Source: Holacanthus passer (Eukaryota; Chordata; Actinopteri; Pomacanthidae). From it: DNA of 64,000 nucleotides. The notes below the pieces were generated by a model. It was not told the origin of the DNA. It ran no database searches and saw nothing but the letters and a program-made list of their open reading frames with translations. The position numbers and the translations under genes are program-made. The stretch's first letter is position 1. Each line of letters begins with the position of its first letter. This document shows positions 38,399-49,217 of this stretch, piece after piece. The DNA lies in contig JAFREQ010000049.1 of assembly GCA_025331565.1 (NCBI GenBank), positions 2,390,501 through 2,454,500 of the forward strand, written 5' to 3'.

Positions 38399-38600
38399 TT
38401 GTGTGTGTGTGGTCTTTGCTAGCTCTCTGTCATTTCACCAGCGAGCTGGGTAACTCCCCTAGCATAAGGCAGTGGGAGGCACACCAGCCATCCGCCCACT
38501 CCTGCCTCATTACCACTCAAACAACACCACACATTGCGCAGTGTGTGCGTGTGTGCCTGTGTGTGTGTGAGTGTGTGTGAGGGTGTGCATGTGTTTCTCT
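38399..38600 (+). repeat. GT-rich low-complexity tract
   Basis: Imperfect (GT)n runs at 38399-38411 and about 38535-38595, interrupted by C, A and GAG. Confidence 0.8.
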
Positions 38601-39647
38601 GTGTATTAGTAAGTGTTCGAGTGGCCTAGCATCTGTGCTGTGTCAACTGTCCTAGCAGGATTTGTCCCCTCTCTTCCTTCATACACAGTTCCATATGGTC
38701 GACTAGGAGAGAGGTGCATCACCTACACACACATACACATACACAAACCCGCTCATACACTATATGCGTATGTGTTGTCCTGGCACAGTGTGCTGCATGC
38801 TCGTGCCTTATGTCCTTGAGCGCTGCAGAGGTACATGTTTGCGATGAGCAGATCTTTAAGGCTGGCAGAGGAAATGCAGAAGAGCAGGAGGAGGGAAAGG
38901 ATGGCTTGGAAAAAAGCGCAAAAGATTAGAGCTGAAAAAACAGCAGACAGACAGAGCAACATACAGACCACAGGCCTCCTACACACCCTCTGCAACATGC
39001 TACCATAGCTACAGCTGAATGAGCTAAGGATAGAAATCTGTACATATATGTGAGTGTTCACCTGGCCTATAGCTGCTCACCTGACATCATACAAACACAC
39101 AAAACACAGGTGACATTGTAGACTGAAAACCTGTATAAAATGTATACAGCACTGGCAAATTACAGAAGTCATTATCTTTCCAGTCCCCCCTCTCTGTGCT
39201 AATTTATTCCGTTTTACTGTGGCTCAGCCTGAAAACCCTCCTGCTGTTACTGATTGTTTCCTATCAGCCATAATGCTTCATTTACTTTTGGGTCTCTGAA
39301 TGATTGGTCACATTTAGTGAGGCTGAAGGATAGATAGATGCATGTAGGTCTATACAGAAAACAGATAGGATTACTTTTTGGGTGTTGTTAAAGCTACATC
39401 CTGACATACCTTCAACAGTTCACTCAAAGCGTTTTTTATCATGTATGTTGTTAGGTAGTAAGTGTCCCATTTATTTCTTAAACATATTCAGCAAAATAAT
39501 TGTAAAAACGTGACAGTGGCAACTGTCTAATTTCAATTTTCCAGCTTCTAAACTGTGATTCTGCTCTCTAAAAATGTCTAAACCTGTTCATAAATCTGTT
39601 AGCCCCTCCCTGTCCTGCTGTTATTACAGCCAAGCAGTGTGTGTCTG

Positions 39648-39657
39648 TGCCATGGTT

Positions 39658-39693
<36 letters not shown>

Positions 39694-39960
39694 GTGTTTC
39701 TATCACTTCAGAGAGATTGACTTGCATTAATTTGCTGGAAACTTACCCTAACCCTAACCATAAGCACAGTTTGCCCAACCCTAACCCTTACACCACATCT
39801 AACCTTAACCCAAGTCTTCACAGTAACACTGAACACTGCAAATTTCCCCGTTGACGGACTAATAAAGGAATATCCTATCTTATCTTATCTTATCTTAAAA
39901 TGTAATGATTTACATTATGGAGACTTGCATTTTGTCCCCATAAGGAATCAGGATCAGCTT
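39648..39960. repeat. Telomere-like CCCTAA-containing repeat with a retroposon tail nested inside
   Basis: A CA microsatellite (39659-39690) is followed by GTTGTGTTTCTATCACTTCA and several CCCTAACCCTAACC phrases. The block resumes after 39897 with GGAGACTTGCATTTTGTCCC. These outer parts belong to one known kind of dispersed fish repeat. The retroposon tail at 39831-39897 interrupts it and is therefore younger. Confidence 0.6.
39831..39897 (+). mobile_element. Retroposon 3' tail, AATAAAGG-(TTATC)n family (nested)
   Basis: It reads GCAAATTTCCCCGTTGACGG, then ACTAATAAAGGAATATCCTA and about four CTTAT units. It sits inside the telomere-like repeat 39648-39960. Confidence 0.65.
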
Positions 39961-42900
39961 TTAGTAGTAAGTATTAATTCCCTAAATCTCGGTGCAGTGT
40001 CAAGTCTGGAATTGCAGTGAAAAGACAGACAAGACAGATGTGTGCTGTGTTTTACTCTGAAGTGCACTGACGGAGTTTGGGAAGAATGACTGATTTAGAA
40101 GCTGTTGCCTCCATTTAGTGAAATCCCATAGGCTATGTGATTCCTGATGTTTATTACAACCTTGGTAATATCTGTTGCCTTTCCTTTGACAGAGCTCTGC
40201 TGTCTGTGACAGAGACACAGTTACCTAGCATTACTTTAAACCCTTTTTTTTCTTGTTTTGCTGATGTCCTTGTCCTTAAAGTACATTTACTAGCAAATAC
40301 TTTTGTTGAATTTTGAGATCAAGACTTCTTGAGTTGTATTCAGGCTTGAATTTATCATCAACATTTTAAAATAATTTTGCTTCAGATTTTGCTCTTTAAG
40401 TTGGTATATGTAAGTATGAACAAAAATGTGTCGTTATTTCTACACATTTGTGACTTAGTAAATCTTGGGAAAAATACAACCAATGTGACCTCGTGACAGA
40501 AAACAGAAGGGAACAAAAGAAAGAGAGGCAGCATGTGGTGATAAGAAGGGTGGAGGTCAGAACTAAAGATTTAGTGAAACAAGGGCATCAATCTTTATTC
40601 AGCATCCAGGTGGGAGCAGCAGCACGGAGAAAGAAGGCCACGTAGAACAAAGCAGTGGAGTGAAAAGATGCATGAAAAACAGCCATGAACGCATATACAC
40701 AGTAAGAGGAGGTAAAACAGCTGCACACAGGGTCTGAGGGTGTTTTCACACCTCCAGACTGAATTTTCAGTTAGAACAAAATTCACATGCCTGAAACCTC
40801 CCCCGGACCACAGTCCATAATAGTTCAGTCAAAGCTGAGGTCAAAAGGTAAAAGGTGCAACAATAGGGTTCAGCTGTGATTTAAAACAAGAAGCAACCTT
40901 AATCAATACAAAGCCAAAGTCCTTGGCTGAATAAAAAGTGAAGGCATTTTATCCAGGGTGTCAGACTTTTTGACTTTGGTTCATAAAGAGTCTTTGTTTC
41001 CTGTTTAAAAATACTGTCATACTCTCGGCTCTAAAAAAAGAGAGAGACGAGTAGCTTGAAATCCTAAGGAAAGATTATCTCGTCCTTTCATGACTTTCCA
41101 GTACATGTCATGAGCACGGACAAATCAAAACATAAAATCTATCACAACATCTAATGCGCTATAAGGGCCCATAGACATTGTAAGGATGCATTCTTTGCAC
41201 AATTAAATATTAGGAACATCCATTGGCATATCTACTAGAGCTTATCTGATGAGGACTGTTGTGAAATAAATTGTGAACTTATGCCACAAGCAGGCCTATT
41301 TGCATTTTTAAGTCTTGCATTCTTAAATATTTTAAGTGCTGATGTTGAAGTGACAAGTTACTAAAGTCAGCAAAGTAAAATAAATAAAGTATATGTCTTC
41401 ATAAATTATGTAAGACATGTTGCACAACCTCTAATGGAGCCAAACATAAGTGGAGAAAGAGCACAAGTTATGTTTATTGATCTTCAACAACATGTCAAGT
41501 AACACTCCTGATAATGAAAGTTTAACTTCATGATATGCTTGCACTTATTCTTTATGGAACATTACATTCATAGTGTTTATGAGTAATGCAATGCATTAGT
41601 AAGTACTACGTGTTTTTCCAAGCATGGTCAAAAAGCCTCCTGGAAGCCTTCTAAGGCCAATGCCCTTACATAGTAAGGCCCTTTGAATATGCTTAAGGAA
41701 ACTGATGCCTTTTTTCTCTCTCTACTTCAGAAGACCTCAGTCAGTATAGCATAGGTTTTATCTTCAGTTATGTTTAGCCAACAAGGTACAGTTGTATTTC
41801 CTCTTCTGTGCAGTATGATCAGATCCAAATGCATGGTACTTGTGACTGGAGTGAGTTTATTAAAGGAATATTTTAACATTTTGGAAAATTTGCTTAGCTT
41901 GGCATGAAGACAGGAAACAAGGAGAAAGAGGTAGCCTATCTCTGTCAGAAGGTAAAAAACAACCCACCTAACAACACCCCACTGAAGCTCATTAACAAGT
42001 AATATCTTGTTTAATCTCTACAAAAAACCAAAGTCTATTGGCAACACACTGCGGATTGTTTGAGGTTAAGTGTGGGATAATTTCTTGACTGGGAGAAGTG
42101 GCCTCCTGTAGTGTTGCCGTCATTACTGTCAGATATATTTTCTTCATTAATTTCAATGATAAACGAGTGAAAGTGAGTGATTAGTGAAATATGCATAAGT
42201 AATTCAGGTTTCAAGTATTTGATCAAAGCTCATTGCAGGTTGAAATTGCCCTAACTAAAACAAGAAGTGACACTAACTTGCAGTCTCAATATACTTATTC
42301 TTCACCTCTCAGCACACTGTTTTGTGTCTATTTTGTTTTAGGTCAAGGTTAAGATGTCCAAGAGCTGAATGATGTCACTGCATAATATCTAAAGGTGCAC
42401 CATTAACAGTTTTACAAAAAGACACAAGTACTGTATCAAGTGGTTTGAGCAATGCAAGCACCAGTCTAAGTGCCGCTCAATTTACAGTCCAGAGTGGTTG
42501 TCTTTTATAAAACAAAGAAACTTCTCACATAGCAGCATTTTTAACACTGGAACACATATTCCTGCCACATAACAGCGACAGTTAGTGTGCACCAAAACTC
42601 ATGCAATTGTCATGCATTTTGTTAATGTTAGCGCTAGTAATGTTAAAAGATAAATATTTTTTTCTACAACCTGACTCTTATTTTCATAGCTATGGCCATG
42701 TGTCCTATTGTTTATAATGCCATTTTTCATTTTAAGTGTTGACCTGGGGATGCAACACAGCTCACAGTCTGAAGCAATGCAGAGTATCATCCCTTCCTTT
42801 TTTACTTCCTTTAACACTGTAAAGGCAGTGCTGGCTGCTTTTTACTGTTCACAATTAATAACAGTGTAAAGCAGGATTTGCTACCAACCATTTTACTGGT

Positions 42901-43093
42901 ACCAGTCCTTTTACTGTTGTTCTCCCCCAATCCCTCCTTGCTGGTGTGAAAAAGGCCCATAGTGCCCAGTGAGCTCAGTTTAACCTATAGGTCTTTTTAC
43001 CTGGCTCATCAAACAAGTAGAACAAGTACAAACCAACACAATTCTCTGCTAAACATTCAGCTTTTTGTTCCGGGAAAGACTGTTATGGACACT

Positions 43094-43190
43094 CTGGGGT
43101 TGCCAGTTTATTAGGTACACCTAACTAAAACTAACTAAATTCCTGGAATAAATCCTACCTTCATCAAGGTTGTAATGTTCAGTTTTTGGT
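43094..43190. mobile_element. MITE fragment with GCCAGTTTATTAGGTACACC end
   Basis: It starts GGTTGCCAGTTTATTAGGTA, then CACCTAACTAAAACTAACT, and goes on GAATAAATCCTACCTTCATC and AATGTTCAGTTTTTGGTGAA. The end resembles the termini of the element at 50354-50756 and 47608-47640. Confidence 0.5.
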
Positions 43191-43299
43191 GAAACTGACC
43201 AACCACTAAATAACAACCTTTACAGCCTCTTTCCCAATTAAGTAGAATGGGACACAACCAAACTTTGATGCTCATATGTCAGTCAGTTTGACATAATAA

Positions 43300-43365
43300 T
43301 ACTCTCAAATGTACGTCACTTTGGATAAAAGCATCTGCTAAATGAAATTGTAGAATTGTAGAATA
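43300..43365 (+). mobile_element. Retroposon tail, GGATAAAAGCATCTGCTAAATG family
   Basis: GTACGTCACTTTGGATAAAA is followed by GCATCTGCTAAATGAAATT. A second copy is at 51009-51105. This is one of the commonest retroposon tails in ray-finned fish. Confidence 0.7.
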
Positions 43366-43448
43366 ATAACCATGATGTATTCAAAGATGGCACCCCATTC
43401 AATCATGTGAAAGTTGCTCCCTGGGAGCATATACCGGAAAAGACTTTG

Positions 43449-43506
43449 CAGGCTTCATCAGGCTTCATCAGGCTTCATCAGGCTTCGTCAGGCTTCGTCA
43501 GGCTTC
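43449..43506 (+). repeat. 10-bp tandem repeat (GGCTTCATCA)
   Basis: There are five full units plus six bases. The first three are GGCTTCATCA and the next two share a single A-to-G change (GGCTTCGTCA), which points to recent segmental duplication within the array. Confidence 0.95.
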
Positions 43507-44340
43507 TGTGCATTTGTGGCCATAGAGGGTGAGCACTCGAGTCCTTCTCCAGCCAAGCCATTGCGGACACGTATGAATGGGATAAAATGATAAAATCACA
43601 CAGGTCTTCCAGACTTTCTAAATGTTACTGGATTTAATGGATCTAACTCTGGCTAGTGATATGTTGATTGTCAGTGAGACAGACCAGTTGGTTCAGGTGC
43701 AAGCCTCACTTACAGTGGGTAGGACACCAGTGTTCCACTGGGATTGGTAGGGTTAATTAGTGGTAGTGTGTTTTACAAACCTCTGGTGAAGTGTTTGCCA
43801 TAGATTTTACGGTGTAGGCGACTCATCTAACTTTTTAATTTTGTACTTTTTTAAAACTTATATTTACACTGTGAATGTGCGTGTTTTAGTACACACACTC
43901 ACAAGGCATGGTTGACTGGGCCCAGGTTGATATAATCTGTTAAATACGTTTTCCCTGTATAGAGGTCATTCACTGTTTGACTTCAAAATGATGTCTGTGT
44001 ATGTACATGTGTGTGTTCTACTTTGTGAACGTGTGTGCTTTTGTGTGTGTGTGACTAATGGCTTTAGTAATGCTAAGCCAGATGGGGCGCGACTGTAGGT
44101 TATGAATAGAAAAACTCCACTGCAGGTCTTTTCAAGCAAGCTAATCAATTTGGTTGCACCAGGCAACCCTATTCTCAATCAACCCACGTTCACCATCGAA
44201 TTACCTCACACATTTGCATAATATAATACAGGCTTTTGAATACTCATTATATGCATTGTTTGACGGTAAAATGCCACTACCACTTTTCCAACAGTAGGTA
44301 GTGCAACAAATTGCTCCTTAACACACAGTTCCATTACAGA

Positions 44341-44720
44341 TTCACTGACCAAAGCATGTGGACATCTGCTTTTGTTTGAAAACTTTTCGCCAGATGTTGA
44401 ACCTGGCTGCAGGGATTTGCTACTGTTCAGCCACAAAGCATTAGTGAGTTCAAATATGGATGGTAAATGATAAGGTCTGGCTCAGTTTCAGCTTTCCAGT
44501 TCTTTGCAAAGGTGTTGGATGGGATGGCATTTAGGATGGCTCTGTGCAAGCCAGTCGAGTTCTTCTGCAGCAAAGAGTCTTCCCAAAACAGCTGCCACAA
44601 AGCTGGAAGAACACTATCGTCTGAACAATCACTGTATACTGTAACATTTAGACTTGCCTTCAGAAGAGATACAGAGGGGATAGCCCAAACCATGAAAAAA
44701 CTGACTCAGACCAAAAGCAC
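44341..44720 (-). pseudogene. Tc1/mariner-like transposase C-terminal remnant
   Basis: The minus strand has EELDWLAQSHPKCHPIQHL followed by CKELE, equivalent to the EELDWPAQSPDLNPIQHLWDELE block of Tc1-like transposases. The DLN of the catalytic block is lost. Further on are LTNALW and LQPGSTSGEK, matching the LTNALVAEW-IPAARFQHLVE end in a shifted frame. The + strand side starts TGACCAAAGCATGTGGACAT, a terminal-like phrase. It is broken by several changes and is a dead copy. Confidence 0.7.
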
Positions 44721-45243
44721 ACAAAAATACTGTAATAAATAAATACTGTTCTCGATGTCATTTTTCAGAATTTCTGTTTAAATGTCAATGGGAAGTCATG
44801 GAGTCCACAAGCCAAACTTACCAAGATGTTAGACTGACGCTAATAAGAACAAGAAAAAGAGGCCAGGCTTAGATGAGAAGTGAAACATCTTCAAGCATCT
44901 GCAACCAAGTCTAGTTGCCATCAATTCAACCCATATTTGTATATATACTGTACATGTCCACAGCACTAATTCCATCAGTGCAACAGAGTCATGTCATACT
45001 CACCACTCTGCTCCTTTAGGTCACTTTTTTTAAACACAAAACCAGTTTTGATTCTCTGATTAATTCAGGTCACTCATACTCTGCCTTCATGCAGATGTTT
45101 CACATTAAAAGCCTACTACACTAGGTATAATGGCATTTCAATTGCTGCAAGAATTTTAATGTGAAACATTTATACAGGAAGTGTCAAGTTTGACTAATAA
45201 CATAACAATTGCAAAATAGAAGCAAAAATGGAAATAATTAGTG

Positions 45244-45540
45244 AATGGTAAATGGATGGATTATATAGCACTTTTCTAGTCTTCCTAGACTCAAAGGGCT
45301 TCACAAAGCAAGCCAGCATTCACCCATTCATACTGTTCATGGTGGCTGATTGGACTCTGGCCACCACCACTAATCATGCACACACATTCACACACCAAGG
45401 GAACAGCCATCAGGAGCAATGTGGGGTTCAGTATCTTGCCCAAGGACACTTCAACACATAGACTGCAGGCGCTAGGGATGGAGCCACTAACCTTCCCATT
45501 GGTGGATGGCCTCTCTACTGCCTGAGACACAGCCACCCCT
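45244..45540 (-). mobile_element. tRNA-derived SINE, inverted copy
   Basis: This is the reverse complement of the 632-924 element. The tail at the left reads ATATAGCACTTTTCTAGTCT, and the right end CTACTGCCTGAGACACAGCC is the complement of the tRNA-like head with box A. TGAATG occurs on both flanks and may be the target duplication. Confidence 0.8.
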
Positions 45541-46102
45541 GAATGAAAAGTATTTCTGTTAGACAATAGAAACTCAAAGAGAACGGCAGAGGGGTGAGTA
45601 TAACATGACTGCTGTAACACTGATGGAATTAATCTGTGGAAATATATATTACACTCAATTTATCAAACATGGGGGAGATTTGTACTGATTTTACATAAAC
45701 AGTGTCAGGCAAATTAAACCGGAGGGGCATTTGCAACATATTTAAGGGCAATGAGAAAAGACCCTTGTCTTATTAAAACCTGTTTCAAATAATGGCCTGA
45801 TCCCCAGCCAGAATTTGAGAATTTACAATAATATTTATAAAATATTCAATATCTGGACTCAAATCCTCAAACAGAAGACAGTCAAACAGAGACATCTAGT
45901 GGCCAGTGCAGGGTCCTATCAGAATCAACGGATGGTTAGTATGCAAGAATGTGTATTGTTAAATTCAAAATGTCTGTTTGTCTTCATATCTCTCACTGCC
46001 AGATATTTGAAGGCAGGGCAGGTTGGCCACATTTTGCCTGAAGATGACTATATACAAACCTGTGTTATTGGACCCTTTAGACAAAACCAGTGTGTGCGTG
46101 CA

Positions 46103-46104
<2 letters not shown>

Positions 46105-46177
<73 letters not shown>
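46105..46177 (+). repeat. (TG)36 microsatellite
   Basis: An uninterrupted 73-bp TG run, the longest pure dinucleotide array in the window. It is likely length-polymorphic and Z-DNA prone. Confidence 0.97.
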
Positions 46178-46178
<1 letters not shown>

Positions 46179-46245
46179 TGTGTCTGGATAACTCAGAGTG
46201 TCACAGCAATATTAATAGCACATCATGAATACAATTCACGCATAA

Positions 46246-46268
46246 CTCTCTCTCTCTCTCTCTCTCTC
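46246..46268 (+). repeat. (CT)n microsatellite
   Basis: A run of about eleven CT units, about 60 bp upstream of the long pyrimidine tract. Confidence 0.9.
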
Positions 46269-46329
46269 CCTGAGTGTGTGTGAAGGATAAACTGAGCACA
46301 TGTATTCTGTCATTAAATTTAATTTCTGT

Positions 46330-47177
46330 CTCTTTCTCCCTTTAAATCTCATTGGCTTCCTTCCCCTTCTTCCATATATATGCTTCCTTTATTTTTTCAT
46401 TTCCTGTCCATCCTTTTATTCATGCATTTCACCCTTTCTCATGCCTCCTGTCTCCATCTGATTTTACTTCTTTTTCTTCTTCCTTCCCTTCTTTGGGTTC
46501 TTTAATTCCTCCCTTCCATTTTTTCATACTCCACCCTCCCCTCTAATCTTCTTCTCCTCTCTTTTCTTCTTCTTCTGCCTCTAATCCCCCTTCAATCCTC
46601 TATCCTTATCCTTACTTTCCACCTTTCTTTCCTCTGTCTTTATTCTGACTGATTTGTTTTTCCCTCCCTCCTTCCATGTCTTAATCTGACTGTCCTTCAT
46701 GTCCATTCTTCCCTATATTGATTTGATTCCTCCCACCATCCTTTCATTTTACATTTCTCTCTTACTGCTTTCCTTTCCTACTTTTCTTCTCTCTTACCAA
46801 TTCTCCCATCCTTCCCTCTATCTCCTCTCTTTTCTGTTCTGTCCATTTGCCCCTCTTAATCTTCCCTCTTTCTCTTCTTCTCTCTTCTTATCTCTACTTC
46901 GCCTCCATTCTCTGTCCTTCATTTTATTTCCTCCTTACTTTCATGTCCATCCTTTCATCTTTCCTCTTCTTCCTCCCTCCTTGTCACTTTTTTCATCTGA
47001 CCCATCTCATCCTCATTTCTCTCTTCCCTCCTTCCGGTTAACATTTTTTCCATCTTTTTTCTTTTCTCTCCTGCTATCTTCCCTTCTTCCCTTCCTGTCC
47101 CATCTTTCGTGTTTCTATACATTTTCCCCTCAATCCCTCCTTGTTTTCTTTCATTCCTGTCTCCATCCTCATTCCAG
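46330..47177 (+). repeat. 850-bp pyrimidine-rich tract ending at a splice acceptor
   Basis: The + strand is overwhelmingly C and T for about 850 bp, with scattered A and very few G, made of irregular TTCC, CTTT and CCCTCC phrases. It runs without a break into the attccag acceptor of the exon at 47178. Open frames in it (for example a Leu/Pro/Ser/Phe-only frame at 46699-47187) are composition artefacts. Confidence 0.85.
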
Positions 47178-47362
47178 TATGCAGTAGCGCTCCAATCAAC
47201 ATGAAGGTGCAACATGTGAATGGCAGTGCTCTGGTGGTGCGCTGGGCTCGTCCGGAGGTCACCTACCACCCGCCCATCCTCCACTTCCTGGTGTCCTACA
47301 GCTGGACGGCCCATGATGACAGCTACGAGGAGACGCACCTGACTGATGCCAAACACAAACTG
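47178..47362 (+). CDS. ptprg: ptprg exon, first half of the fibronectin type III domain
   Basis: Exon of 185 nt (phase 1 to 0, 62 codons with the borrowed G), acceptor attccag, donor gtgaga. It encodes VCSSAPINMKVQHVNGSALV, then VRWARPEVTYHPPILHFLVS and YSWTAHDDSYEE. The pattern Pro-X-hydrophobic, then V-W and P-pro-I-X-X-F-X-V-S-Y, is that of the A to C strands of a fibronectin type III domain, with the core Trp of strand B in VVRW. N-G-S is a potential N-glycosylation site. In the family this single domain follows the carbonic-anhydrase-like domain. The second half of the fold is on the next exon, 6.5 kb away. Confidence 0.96.
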
Positions 47363-47607
47363 GTGAGACTGGGAGGGACTGGAGCCTGTAGTGGGAGGGG
47401 CAGCTTGATACAATGGGCTGATACTGAATGGTTGATAATGCAGAACCAAACACATATCATGAAGCAGACTGGACTGGATGTGGTTTGAAGTCAGAATAAA
47501 GAAAATATGTGTATGAACATGTCTTGTTTAGTATTAGTATTGGTTGCCTTATCGTTGTATGGCAAAGCAGCAAAAAAGTGCAGACTTGTTTGAGAGGCCA
47601 ACGATGA

Positions 47608-47840
47608 CTTACACTCACTGGCCATTTTATTAGGTACAACTTGCTATTACCAGGTAGGGCCCTCTTTTGCCATTCTGACATTCAACAATACATGAATGTT
47701 TTATATTTTCGTGACCATCAGTATGACTTGCAGTATCTTTCTGAAGCCTGAACCACATCCCACCACCATTCTCATTGGAAATGGACCCCAGTCTCCTGTG
47801 TGAAAGTCCTGTGTTTGACCCATCCATTTACCTAAACCTC
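47608..47840 (-). pseudogene. Second Tc1-like family, transposase 3' end fragment
   Basis: The + strand reads ACACTCACTGGCCATTTTAT, then TAGGTACAACTTGCTATTAC and CAGGTAGGGCCCTCTTTTGC. The minus-strand frame NGKRGPYLVIASCT resembles the last residues (KGGPTRY) of a Tc1-like transposase of another fish family. The remainder, including TCTCATTGGAAATGGACCCC, is decayed. Confidence 0.5.
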
Positions 47841-48634
47841 CTCCTTACGCAGATGTTGTCACTCTTTAATCTATGTTTGTCCTTATTAGTTTGAAAGTTG
47901 TTTTGTGTCATGAAAAAAATGGAAAATTTGTCCATGCACACAAATTTCTTTGTGACTGTTTCAACAACAATCTGGACAGAAGCTAATGTGAGGCTTCAGC
48001 AGCCTGAGTTTGACACATCAAGTGTGTATCATCAAAATTTACAGTCAGTCAGGTTTGTTGTTGGGACAACACTGGCAATAAACCTGCATGCAACTGCCAA
48101 GACAAAGATACCAGCTCAATCTGGCAAACATTGACTGCTGATATATGATTATTTCTTGGGATGAATTTTGAAATGCAGATTTGCACAAAAGCACAAGTGT
48201 GGATTTTGTCCCCTATTTCTGACAGCATAGTCTCAAATCTCAATTGCTTGACGAGCAGTAGGGGTGTGAGGAATGATTACACCCAATAACTCTCTCGGTG
48301 TACATACAGTATGTGCATGTTGTAACGAGATAGACTTGGGGGGAAAAAGTATACATATTACATTAAAAACTTTGATACGAGTAAGGCCTTGAAAAACCCA
48401 AATGGGCCATATCAAAGCCCGGATTCCAGATCAGCCAACCATCAACTGATGATCAGCCAGTAATCAGAGGATTTCCCTGAGTGTCAGCCACACACCCACT
48501 CACATAGCCAACTGCTCCATATTTTTAACTGTAGCTGCTATTTAGTGTTTCCTTTTTGACCCTTTTTTGCTTTACACCTTTCTACCTTTTTGTCTGTTGT
48601 TAATTCTTTTCACCTTTCTCCTTTCCTTTCTTGA

Positions 48635-48844
48635 ACACATGTGCAGCATTTAAGAAATATAAATATAAAACACCACCAAATACAGAAATGCTGCAAGACG
48701 GCAAATTGTTTCCAGAGGACACAAAGAAGTGATGACCATGGCTTGGACATGCTCCTTGCAGCATTTCTGTATTTGGTTGTGTTTTCTGTGTTTGTAGCAT
48801 GTTTCTGTATTTGCAGTGTATTTCCTAAATGCTGCACGTGTGTT
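48635..48844. mobile_element. 210-bp foldback (inverted-repeat) element
   Basis: The left arm ACACATGTGCAGCATTTAAG pairs with the right arm ending ATGCTGCACGTGTGT (two mismatches in 25). Inside, CCAAATACAGAAATGCTGCA (48677-48696) pairs perfectly with TGCAGCATTTCTGTATTTGG (48758-48777). Almost the whole element is therefore one imperfect palindrome with a GC-richer centre (48697-48755). There is no coding potential. Mirror-image open frames on both strands are a consequence of the palindrome. Confidence 0.8.
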
Positions 48845-49172
48845 GTCAAATTGATGTTTTGTTAGTTTGTTGCAGCAAGCTCAAAGGGTCAATGTATTCA
48901 TCCCCTCTCTGCTGATACAGTGCAAGCTGAAAACAACCACCACCTTCAGGCATGGGTTATTTAGTGATACATGGCACATTGAACATATATTAGTCATCTA
49001 CTATATTTCCATGTGTACAGATATCACTGTCCAGATGAATTTCTGATTAGACAGTGAAACTGCTTTGAATGGAGCCGAAGTCAACTGTATTTGCTGTAAC
49101 TGTAAATTATGAGAACAATATTTTGGACGAACAAACAGTTAAATGCAGTTGCACTAGGACCAGTCATGTGTA

Positions 49173-49174
<2 letters not shown>

Positions 49175-49216
<42 letters not shown>
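49175..49216 (+). repeat. (GT)21 microsatellite
   Basis: A pure GT run followed by a degenerate GT-rich tail to about 49270. Confidence 0.95.

Positions 49217-49217
<1 letters not shown>

Larger units (their letters stand above)
37688..47177 (+). other. ptprg: ptprg intron (9.5 kb)
   Basis: Donor gtcaga, acceptor attccag. It carries GT-rich tracts (38399-38600), a CA microsatellite (39659-39690), a telomere-like repeat with a nested retroposon tail (39648-39960) and a MITE-end fragment (43094-43190). Then come a retroposon tail (43300-43365), a 10-bp tandem repeat (43449-43506), a Tc1 remnant (44341-44720) and an inverted SINE (45244-45540). A long TG run (46105-46177), a CT run (46246-46268) and a pyrimidine-rich tract (46330-47177) complete it. 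Between 40000 and 43000 I see no feature. Confidence 0.9.

Noticed and set aside
45815..46283. Open frames with long Cys-Val repeats
   Set aside because: These are translations of the TG microsatellite. The same applies at 49069-49387 and around 59429-59620.
46699..47187. 162-codon open frame rich in Ser, Leu, Phe and Pro
   Set aside because: It lies in the pyrimidine-rich tract, where stop codons are rare by composition, and runs across the acceptor of a real exon in the wrong frame.
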